From: Cutaneotrichosporon cavernicola
Taxonomy: Eukaryota > Basidiomycota > Tremellomycetes > Trichosporonales > Trichosporonaceae
Reading direction: 5' to 3'
Assembly: GCF_030864355.1 (NCBI RefSeq)
Contig: NC_083400.1
Location: forward strand, 201,001 to 265,000
DNA: 64,000 nucleotides
Shown here one piece after another: positions 55,460 to 64,000 of the stretch. The translations under genes were made by a program, and so were the position numbers. Position 1 is the stretch's first letter. Each line of letters opens with the position of its first letter. The notes beneath the pieces are model-generated. The model was given only the letters and a program-made list of their open reading frames with translations. It made no database searches and was not told the DNA's origin.

Positions 55460-56206
55460 TCAATGACATGCCAGACCGCGCGCACCAGTGCTCGAGACGA
55501 ACCCGCTGTTGTCAGCCTCCTTCATATCCATCGTACATCTGGAGCGCGCACCAGAACGCGCCGGGCACCGACACTCACCTGATGTCCAGCTCGTCCTCGT
55601 AGACGTAGTGCCCAACAAACGCGCCAATCACAATAGCAGTGCAGAGGTACACATTGTACGTCATGGCGACGAGCATGAGCTGGGGTCAGTCCGGTCCGCG
55701 GTCCGCGGACAACTCACAAAGTAGGCGATCGCGACCGATGCCGCGTACATGCCCGCGCGAGTGGCGCGGGCCGAGGAAGGGAGGCGGACGCTGGTGTGAG
55801 ATCGTCTTCAAGCTCGATTCTCCATTTGGACCTAATTTTGACTCACATGCCGACCTTGGCGCCGCTCTGGTCGTCCACTGCCGCGTACCCTGTCATAGGT
55901 GCGGCAGCGAGGGTCGCAGCCACGTTCCGCTCGTAGCGCCGGCATCGCGCGAGGATGGCAGCGTAGCCGACCGAGATGGCGACGATGGCGAGGCTGGCGT
56001 CAGCTACGAAGAGCGATGGGCGTACCAAGATACGAGCATAGGTACCCAGCCGCTGATATGCCACGAGCGGAAGACGACACAGGTATCCGCGACCTGGGCG
56101 TTCCAGAGCATGTTCATCTGTCATTAGTTGGGAGTTGGGCTGGGAATGGGCGTACAGAGCACTTGGGCATGTTGCCGCCGTGGCCGCTGTGGTCGCCGTG
56201 GTCCAT
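55460..56206 (-). CDS. Ctr-family copper transporter
   Basis: Trimeric Cu(I) permease of the plasma or vacuolar membrane. 169 residues in six exons: 56206-56156, 56117-56026, 55993-55847, 55790-55718, 55679-55579, 55505-55460. Amino end MDHGDHSGHGGNM with His/Met copper-binding residues; MNMLWNAQVADTCVVFRSWH leads into TM1 (WVPMLVSCLAIVAISVGYAA). TM2 has LMLVAMTYN (the MxxxM filter) and TM3 has GAFVG (GxxxG). The short loop and few Met motifs suggest the Ctr2-type vacuolar class rather than the high-affinity surface class; this is inference. Regulation by copper is likely but no site was identified. Confidence 0.9.
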
Positions 56207-56478
56207 AATGAGTGTGTAGTGAAAGAGTAAGAAGTGAGAGTAGAGTAGAGGGGGATGTTGAGAGTTTGAGTTCGAGTTGGGTGGCGTGTAACACCGGGAT
56301 GATTCCTCTAACCTTGTTCATTCCGCGAATCTCACGCATTAGACCGCGTCTAATAGCTTAATGGCTTAAGATGGAGGTGGGACTTCTCCTGAACAATGTC
56401 TTGCAACCAAGCCACGTGACCTATCTATCCACGATCCTCCCGCTGCATGTCACACGCTACAACCAAATATACACCCTC

Positions 56479-58743
56479 CTACTTGAGGTGAAGACGCTGA
56501 GCAATCTGCGAAACAACCCCGACGAGCCACTGCGCGACCTCCCCCCCGGCCGAAACGAGGCTCTGCGGCGCTCCCGCCGCCCACAGCTTTGCGCCGCCAA
56601 CAGTACCGCCCACAAGCAGCAGCAACGCGAAGAGGATCTTCCGAATCTTCTGGCGGCGAGCGAGCTTCTCACCACCCGTGTAGTCGGCCCACACGGGCCA
56701 AGCATTGTCCCACCACTGCTGGGAGATTGGGCCGGGGTAGTGGGTGAAGATGCGGCCGCTGCCGCCCTTGCGCCAGTAGTTGTTTACCAGGGGCCAGGTG
56801 GTGAGCTCGAGCTGGGCGGCGATGTGGTTGTCGTACGCCTTGGCGGCGGCCTTCTTCACCTCGAGCTTGGGGATGTTGTTGTCGCGCATGGCTACGAGTA
56901 CCTGCGTGATGTAGGAGGCTTGGATCTCGAGGACCTCGGTGACGGACGAGTGGTTGACGAGGAAGTTGTTGCCCATCATCGTGTAGTAGTTGGGCATGCC
57001 GGGGAGAGCGATCTGATGTCAGCGCAAGCCCGAGGCCAAGTACTTCTAGGAGTCGGAGCGGACCTAGCCCTCGTCCTAGTAGCCCTACAAGCCGTTCAAC
57101 TAGCAGCCGTCGTCCAAGTCGTGCTTGACCAAGAAAAGTAGGCCCCGCTCAACAAGTACGTCTCGACCAACAAGTGGCTCTCGACCAAGTCGCCCAAGCC
57201 GAGTTCCAGTAGCTCGGACTCGAGTCCAAGCTGCTCGAGCCGTTGCCGAGGTGGTTCTCGTTCTCGTTCTCGTTGGAGCACAAGCCGTTCCACCCTGACG
57301 CAAAGGCGCTCCGCTACGCGCACAACACGGTACCCCCACACGTCTCCACAACACAGTCACACGGCACCCCCGCACGTCTCAACACACTCACTCCATGGTA
57401 GTACACGAGGTCGCCCTTGCCGTCGTAGTTGCGCGTGCTGTCGTTCTCGCCGTCGACCTGCATGTCGATGTGGTCGGCCGCGTAACCAGTGGAGAGAACC
57501 ACGACGTCGGCGGGGATCTCCTCGTTGTCGTCCGTGAGCACGCCAGTGGGCGTGAGGCCGGCGATACGGCCATAGACCGCGCGGTTCTGGGGTTGGTTAA
57601 TGGCGGCAAAGTACCCATCCTCGAAGATGTAGCGCTTCGCCTGGAACGGGAAGTTGGGCACAATCTTGTCCTTGAGGTTCGGTGGGGCGCGTGCGACCAT
57701 CCAAGCGCCGATGTCGCGCTCAATCTTCTTACGCGCCTTCTCGCCAGACTTGGCCCACTGGTAGTAGAAGCGCTGGTCGGCGAGGGCGAGGAATATCCAG
57801 CGGTGCAGGCGCTGGAGGATGGGCCAGCGGGCGCGGATGGCACGTAGTTGCTCACTGTTCGGTGCACTGTTACGCGAGGCCTTGATGCCACCGTTCGACG
57901 AGGGCATGAACCACTGCTGACCGCGAGCGAGGGCCGTCATCTTGATCCTGGGGTCCAGTCCGAGGGTGCCGATAATCTGGACGCCAGAGCACCCGTTACC
58001 GACGACGACGACGTTCTTGTCCCGCAGGCTCTCGACCGACATGTCACGCGGCCAGCGGGCCGCGTGCACTACCTTGCCCTCGAAGGCATCCTCGCCTTCC
58101 AGCGGGATACGGTTTGGCTCACTGAACGCGCCGGTCGCGCAGACGAGCACGTTGCAGTCGTACACGACCTCCTTGTCGTTGACGAGGTCGCGCAGCGTCA
58201 CGTGGTACACGTTCTGCGCGGCGTCCCACTCGGCCTTGATGTAGTCGTGCTGCAGACGTAGGCGGTTCGTAAGGCCCTGCGTACGCACAATGTCCGCCCA
58301 GTCTGACGTCAGTCACTTCGGAAGAGTACAGTACTCACAGCGCTGGATCTCGCGGTGGTCCGGGTGCGTCTCGGTCCACTGGCTGTTCTGGAACCGCGAG
58401 TGGGAGTACGCGACGGCTGCGACGTCGCATCGGCATCCGGGGTAGCGGTTACTGAGACAGTGAGCGGAAGAGCGGATGTGGAGTCGCGTGCTCACGCCCT
58501 CTTGCACTCACACATGCCAAGTCCCACCGACGTCGTCCTCGCGGTCGACAATCAGAGGTCAGCCGACCCCGCAGAGCCACGTACGATCCAGTTGGTCAGG
58601 CCGGCCTCATCGAGGTCGAGGGCGAGGGTGATACCGCCAATCCCCGCGCCAACAATGAGCACGGACGGAATAAACTTGGAGTTGAGGGTCTGCGCCGCCG
58701 TGAATGGCGGAAGGCGGGTTGGGGGGGTGGCTCCGTCTGGCAT
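56479..58743 (-). CDS. FMO/Baeyer-Villiger-type flavin monooxygenase with carboxy-terminal membrane segment
   Basis: NADPH- and FAD-dependent monooxygenase of the cyclohexanone-monooxygenase-like group; substrate unknown. About 585 residues. Exons 58743-58585, 58552 (or 58537)-58512, 58451-58339, 58302-57392, 57012-56479. FAD site VLIVGAGIGG (~residues 30-39), EDDVGGTWHVNRYPGCRCDV, NADPH site NVVVVGNGCSG, and the late VVVLSTGYAADH. The carboxy end has a hydrophobic helix (ILFALLLLVGGTVGGAKLW), suggesting tail anchoring. Exon 2 has a problem: the expected acceptor reads CTGACCTCTG instead of CAG, and the next AG costs five conserved residues (IVDRE). Intron 4 is 379 nt. Confidence 0.85.
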
Positions 58744-59976
58744 CGTGATTGCGAAGGAATGTGGATGAGACGACGGATGAGTTGTGACAACGTAGATATC
58801 AGAGGCGCGGTACACAGAGGTGGCACCAGAGGTGGCAACGAAGGGTGGCGCGCAAAGTGCAAGTGGTGTCTCACGTCATTCCGGGTATGGACAGGGCAGA
58901 TCCGTAGCAAGGCCGGAGACCGAGAAGTAGTGCAACACAACAACCCTCTCGGTGCCTGTGTCCAATTACGATCTTATGGGCCGAAACTGGACGAAGAGTT
59001 GGACTAGAGCTAGAGTGGCACTAGGGTCGTTGGGTAGACATCTAGGTTAGTGGAGAACGGTAAGCGGGGCCCTATGCACTTCTTGTGGGGCAATGATCTC
59101 AAGCGACGAGACGAGACTAGGTTGGACTGATAGCCGGGGCTGCCAGTAGTTGCGGCATGTGCGGCATGTGCGGCATCAGCGCTCCCCGCTGACCACCGCC
59201 AAATTACGCGGATCGTAACCGGGCCCCGCGCTCCATTTGTTGTTATCACTGCAAATCTGCAAAGCCGGCTGAATCCCAAGACGCGCCTCATATCCCCAAC
59301 GCCTCGTCGCCCACCAGACATGTCAAAATGAACGGGCCCCGCGGGGTGGAATGGAGACAACCACACTCCCTCCGAGCCACGGTGTTCGGTGACTGTACAA
59401 AGTCATGTGGCCACATTCTTCGAGGTTAGCCTCGGTTGGGCCTCGCCAATCTCCAGGGTGTCGTCGCGAGTTGGAGTGTTGATAAGCGGCCGGTTCTCGT
59501 CTGCCGACATCTTGAGGCTACCCGCTGTGTCAGCCAAATAGACAAGTAGATCTAGATGCCATTTAGGGGTACATGGCCGATGGCGTCAACGGCGGGCGGA
59601 GCGAGGCCGTCGGGAACGAGAACAAGGCTTGCGAGTGCGAGTGCGAGTGGCGCGGTGTAGGGAGCGAGGAATGAGATGTGGGCAAAAAAAAGGCACAAAC
59701 TCGAGCGTTGCGCGACTTTGGCCAAGAAACATCCATGACAAGTGCTTTTAGTCGCGCAGCCCCCTGTCAATGGTCTTGTTCCCCATGGCCATGGTCTGTT
59801 AGCCCAATTTTTGACCCTGGTCCTCTTGGACGCTACTCATCTCTCGTCGCTCACCACTGCATCATCTCCAAACACACCTCCGCAACTCGGTCAAAGGATT
59901 AGACTAGACGGTATAGGCCCTTCTCGGCATTCGACATCCCCACAACCCCTTTCTGTTTCCACGCCATCATCGCAAC
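58744..59976. other. Intergenic region, no gene recognised
   Basis: About 1.2 kb; short open frames only. CT-rich leader before the 59,977 gene. Confidence 0.5.
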
Positions 59977-61452
59977 ATGCTCCACGCCGTCTCACCAATC
60001 CAGCTCACTGAGGGGCGCGGTACGCGGCGCAGCCGACCGCATTCGCCTCCTCTAGACTCATCGTACCGGTTCCCTCACCCATTCCCCTACTTCTACCAAT
60101 CTAGTACGCCTCATCCAGCCCAGTGCACCGGGTGTCCATGGTACCACCCCGCTGTTGAAGAGCGGGACGGTCTGCCTGAGGCGAAGCGTCGGCGTCTTCC
60201 CGCCGACACGAGACTGCACCCTGCGGAGCCTGAGCCGTCGACGTCTGCAGCTGTCACCCGACTCTCCCTCGACCCACGGTGGTATCCCGGCGTTTTCGGG
60301 GTCATCGCTTCGCATTTGTCGCGCGACACTCTTCTCCGCCTCCGCCTCGTCAGCCGTGACGCCCGCGACGCAGCCGACAAGATCCTCTTCTCCCACGTCG
60401 TGGTCCGGCGCAAATGTCCCGGCCGGGACCATCCCAAGATGGACCTGGCCGTCCTCCTCTCTCCACGGGGTGAGCGCCTTCCCCTGCTAGCCATGGATTA
60501 CTCGCCATTTGCGCCTCGGCCGAGAATGGCCCGCGGGTTCAAACATATCCGGACCGTCGACTATCCCTCCAACACCGTCGCCCTACCGCCGACCATTACG
60601 CGCCAGCTCGTCTCGAGTGTACAAATGACTCGTCGGTTGGGGTGGAACTACGGTGCCTTGGCGTCGGAAAGCCAGGTCGACGTATGTCGCGCTCCTCTGC
60701 GCAAGTCCCTTCCAGAGGCTCTTGTGGCTATGCGCGACGTGACCAAGAGACAAGTCATGGTCGTACCATGGAACGAGGACTCGACTGGTGAGGCGCCGTA
60801 CTTTTCACCTCGCACATTCGACTTTGACGATGTGACGCTCAACAATGTCCGGCGGGGTGGCGAATGTGTCATCATCTTCCGCAACGAAACCAGCGCTAGC
60901 AATGTAAGCGTGAATTCCACTCCCACTTCCAACGAAAGTCCCTTGCCGGCAGATACTGGTGCGATCCAACCATTCCTCCTGCCAATGTACCTCCTCATCG
61001 CGTCCCTCATTCGGTCGCGATACACGATTGTTGGACTGGAAGACCTGCCGCGCCGCTTAATGAAGAGTTGTCGCGATCCTGCAAAGGAGCCATGTCCCGA
61101 GAAACGCGTTGCCAGCGCGTACCACTTGGTTGCAGCGGCGGCGTGCGCGTGTTGGAACGTCGTGACACTCAGTCGCGAAGAGCAGCGTACGGTCGAGCAA
61201 CTCAGCGGCCGCCTCCGGCTCATGACAAAGGTGCAGTACCGTGCCGAGGTCGGGGCGAAGCAGTATGCGCTCGAGTCGTTCGACACGCCCGTCGATGGGT
61301 CCGCGGAACTGGAGCTCCCGATGCCGGGCGATTGCGAGTGTGGTAAACCCGACTGCGCACATACCGACGACAAGGCGGGCGTGCAGCTCGAGGGGGACTG
61401 GGGGGAGATTGTGAGACAGGTGTTGATGGCGTCGGCTGCGGCTAAGCGGTAG
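59977..61452 (+). CDS. F-box-like family protein (paralogue E)
   Basis: Intronless, 491 residues, ATG 59977. A ~95-residue disordered start precedes the F-box-like helices (RWYPGVFGVIASHLSRDTLL, then LRLVSRDARDAADKILFSHV). A strand is ECVIIFRNE, the mid motif RYTIVGLEDLP and the carboxy motif LRLMTKVQYRAEVGAKQY. Unlike the others it continues with a Cys-rich tail (GDCECGKPDCAHTDD) of about 60 residues. It lies 14 kb from the A-D cluster. Confidence 0.75.
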   Translation: MLHAVSPIQLTEGRGTRRSRPHSPPLDSSYRFPHPFPYFYQSSTPHPAQCTGCPWYHPAVEERDGLPEAKRRRLPADTRLHPAEPEPSTSAAVTRLSLDPRWYPGVFGVIASHLSRDTLLRLRLVSRDARDAADKILFSHVVVRRKCPGRDHPKMDLAVLLSPRGERLPLLAMDYSPFAPRPRMARGFKHIRTVDYPSNTVALPPTITRQLVSSVQMTRRLGWNYGALASESQVDVCRAPLRKSLPEALVAMRDVTKRQVMVVPWNEDSTGEAPYFSPRTFDFDDVTLNNVRRGGECVIIFRNETSASNVSVNSTPTSNESPLPADTGAIQPFLLPMYLLIASLIRSRYTIVGLEDLPRRLMKSCRDPAKEPCPEKRVASAYHLVAAAACACWNVVTLSREEQRTVEQLSGRLRLMTKVQYRAEVGAKQYALESFDTPVDGSAELELPMPGDCECGKPDCAHTDDKAGVQLEGDWGEIVRQVLMASAAAKR

Positions 61453-62096
61453 GCTAAGCAGTAGGTGATACAGATAGATAGGTTACTCTCTTGCATCCAT
61501 CTCCATGGTACATATCTATAGTATCATCTCCCACTTGTACTCGAGGGACGTGAATGACGTGAAGCAGACCGGCCACGGGGTGGTGCGAGCCTGGCGTCAG
61601 AGAGACAAGGTTATTGGACTCACCTGGGCGGCCACCTGGGTCAGCTTGGTCTTGTGCACGGGGCGCGGTCCTTGCCTGATAACGGCGGTGACAATGGCCG
61701 CGACCATCTTCCGCTCGATAGACGCCTTCCCGGCGTGGGTTTCAGCATATTGGCAGGTTGTGTTGCCTGTCTTACTCCCCTTGTAGGCTCACTGGTCGCT
61801 GGTCACCAATTGCCACCGACTCGAGTACTCGTGGGCTTGCGGGATATGCCCCACTTGTGTTTTGACACTGAGCAACGCAAGCCCGCCATCCAATAGAGCC
61901 ACGGAACAGCATGTTCAACCGCATGTTGAACGCACACTCACCGTACAAGACCAGTCACGCGGTAGATTGGTTCTGAACCCGCTCAGAACACCGTCCAACA
62001 CCCGCGCCATGCATGAACAAAGATACATATGTCGTAATACTGAACAACTTCTGACTCTCGCGTCCGTCTATTACTGTATGTTGCGCCATCTCCAGA
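61453..62096. other. Intergenic region with one doubtful small minus-strand frame
   Basis: A minus-strand stretch near 61,700-61,530 reads MVAAIVTAVIRQGPRPVHKT, has a GTGAGT donor and CTGACGCCAG acceptor and a short second exon, but no recognisable protein. Otherwise nothing seen. Confidence 0.35.
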
Positions 62097-63855
62097 TTAC
62101 AGCTCGCCGCCGACCTTGACCGTACGCAGGATCCACCACGTCAGGCCGGCAATGCCGCCCAGTGTCGCCAGGCCGCGGATGATGATTGCGACCACGAGCG
62201 CGTGCCGTACAGCCTGGTAGAATGTGCTCAGGGCTGCGCCAGACCAGTTGGTGCGCCGGTCCGCGGCGCGGTCTGGGCCATGCACACTCTCTTCCCAGCT
62301 GCGCACGACTTGGCGGTAGCGGCGGCCAAAGACCCAGATCCAAAAGTTGACGTCCGGGTACGAGAAGCGCGGGAAGACGGCACTGGGGTAAGCGGGGTTG
62401 TGGGGTTGGGGCGCGTGTTCGCGGAAGCATTCGCATTGTCGGATCATTTCCATTCACCCCTTGCTGCACGCAGCACGGCACGGGTTGAACACCCCGCTGC
62501 TTGGACATTCATCCCGTGCTTGGACATCCATCCCGTGCTTGGACATCCACCCCGTGCTTGGACTCGGTTACTCACGTCACTCCTGGGCCGACACCGCGGC
62601 GGCGCTTCTCGATGATCTGGACGCTCGGCTTGCGCTTGGCCTTCGAGTGCGAGTCCGCCATCGCCGTAGTCGTACGCGCGCCTGGCGTGCTTGCGTCACT
62701 TGGGAACCACTGCTGGTCGAATGTCGAGTTGACAGTCACAGGCGTGCGGGGTCCAAAGATGGTTGAGCGAGTTGGCGAGCTACCCGTCGAGTCGGAGCGG
62801 AAGCGGCCGATTGTCGGCGAGCCAGGTGTCAGGAGGCGCGAGTTGCTCTCCTGGTTCGGGCAGTGGGCAACGAGGTCGAGGCTCATGCCAAGACTGAGGC
62901 CCCAGAGACGCAAGAGACGCTGCCCGCTCTTGACATCGAACCACGTCCCGCTCCCGCCCTCCGGCGGTTCTTCAAACTCCATGCTTAGGTCAAAGCCCTC
63001 GGCGACGTAGTTTGGCTCGTCAGGCAGAAGGATGCACCCAAACTGCATCTGGCCAACGAGACCGCGCAACGCCCACCGCACAAGCTGGTTGCGGGGCGAC
63101 AGGCGCGTGCTGATGTCAATGTCGATGTACGCCCACTGGCCTGGGTCGAATGGCGGGGTGAGCGACGACATGGGGATCCAGTGAACCGTCGAGACCTCGG
63201 ACGACTGGAGCTCGGGCGTTGGCGAGAATGGCGAGGTCTGGAGGAACACTGGGGTTAGCGGGGTGCACGATAAGAGCGAGTTGATAATTGGCGGCGCAAG
63301 CGCGACTTACCAAATGGAGACAGAATCATGAGAAGGCGCTTGCCGAGCGACGTCGTGATTTCTCGCTCGTCAAGACGGCCCACCTGGACAAAGTTGGACT
63401 CTGCGAGATCGATCCCGATCTCCTCCCACGTCTCACGGAGTGCCGTGTAAACGGCGCTGTCATCTGACGGCTCCTGTCGCCCACCGGGAAACGCAATGTG
63501 GCTGCTCCACCGGCTACCACCGGTACCCGCAGGCGCACGGCGGATGAACAGGAGCTCGGGGACGGTGTCTGGGTGGTTGACCCAATCTGGTGTGAGCGAC
63601 TGTAGAGAAAGCACTCACCAAGCCGCAAAAAGTCGTCAAACTGCATGCCGACGCCAAACTCCTCCTGCGGTACCACGGGACCAGCATACCCATCCGGGAC
63701 TGCGCCTTCGAACACGAGGCTTGGTGCAGGCTTCATGCGGATAATGAGTGCGACTGACGCGCGGCGCGGCTGCGTCGGGGGCGAGAGGATGAGGCGTGGC
63801 GGCGTGAGCCGAAGGCTCTGGATGAGTGCGAGCACGTTCTGTGCTGGCACAATGT
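62097..63855 (-). CDS. Nudix hydrolase domain protein, amino end beyond the window
   Basis: Hydrolyses nucleoside-diphosphate-linked compounds; CoA-diphosphatase-like by position of its box. Exons seen: 63855-63619, 63586-63311, 63248-62576, 62382-62097. The acceptor at 63856 shows that at least one more exon lies to the right. Nudix box GGRQEPSDDSAVYTALRETW then EEIGIDL, complete with the metal-binding REtwEE. After the box come WHIPMSS-type WIPMSSL, then a Ser/Pro/Thr linker, and a carboxy end with aromatic and hydrophobic helices (FWIWVFGRRYRQVV, AIIIRGLATLGGIAGLTWW), perhaps membrane-associated. The last intron (193 nt) holds a 19-bp minisatellite. Substrate not predictable. Confidence 0.87.
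62500..62556. repeat. 19-bp minisatellite, three copies, inside an intron
   Basis: Units at 62500, 62519 and 62538 with CTTGGACATCCATCCCGTG-type sequence, inside the last intron of the Nudix gene. Confidence 0.9.
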
Positions 63856-64000
63856 CTGCGAGTGTGAGCGGGGTGGGGTGGGGGGGAAGGGGTGGGGCAG
63901 GGCGGGGGAGGGATGGGGGAGGGCGGGGGGGATGGAGGGGAGAGGGATGGAAGGGCGGCGGGCAGCGATGCGGCGCGGGAAGGCGCGTGATGGGTGGCGG

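Overview
This is nuclear DNA of a basidiomycete fungus, most likely a Tremellomycete of the Trichosporonales type (Trichosporon, Apiotrichum or Cutaneotrichosporon). The placement is inferred from gene content and intron style. The DNA is GC-rich and gene-dense. Almost every gene is cut by short GT-AG introns (commonly 30-80 nt) with a CTRAC branch site only a few bases before the acceptor AG. All exon joins given here were worked out by hand from splice signals and frame continuity; no search was run.

Layout. 1-1,192: carboxy end of the tri-snRNP protein SNU66/SART1. 1.5-10.6 kb: an array of small secreted beta-trefoil (QxW, ricin-B-like) lectin genes, three intact, one frameshifted, one decayed and two possible signal-peptide stubs. 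They are interleaved with a PAC1-like proteasome chaperone, an F-box gene and an intron-containing tRNA-Ser(CGA). 10.6-13.4 kb: mostly non-coding. 13.4-35.3 kb: a conserved housekeeping block with a LIM-LIM-C1-RhoGAP protein, COQ7, a GFA/CENP-V zinc protein, CSN7, a BRD8-like bromodomain protein, tRNA-Gln(CTG), homocitrate synthase with two unusually long introns, importin beta (KAP95) and a SYLF/Ysc84 protein. 36.4-39.3 kb: an APH-fold kinase-like protein and a 53-residue zinc-ribbon protein. 39.4-49.9 kb: an accessory region of lineage-type paralogues with prefoldin subunit 3 embedded in it. It holds four members of a large F-box-like family, a head-to-head pair of ~92-residue proteins and a tail-to-tail pair of ~160-residue proteins. 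50.8-64 kb: MDV1 (mitochondrial fission), KTI12 (Elongator), a Ctr copper transporter, an FMO-type monooxygenase, a fifth F-box-like paralogue, and a Nudix protein running off the right edge.

Main novelty. Five proteins (39.4-46.1 kb and 60.0-61.5 kb) share an F-box-like amino end, a central FTxVGxE strand and a carboxy-terminal F-[LM]-x4-Y-R/S-x2-[VI]-G/R motif. I cannot assign them to a named family, and they look like rapidly duplicating substrate receptors. The secreted lectin array and the two inverted small-protein pairs show the same birth-and-death pattern. The intergenic DNA carries a strongly over-represented palindrome, GTACATGTAC, and many minisatellites, several of them inside introns or shared promoters. 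No transposon, CRISPR array or virus-derived gene was seen.
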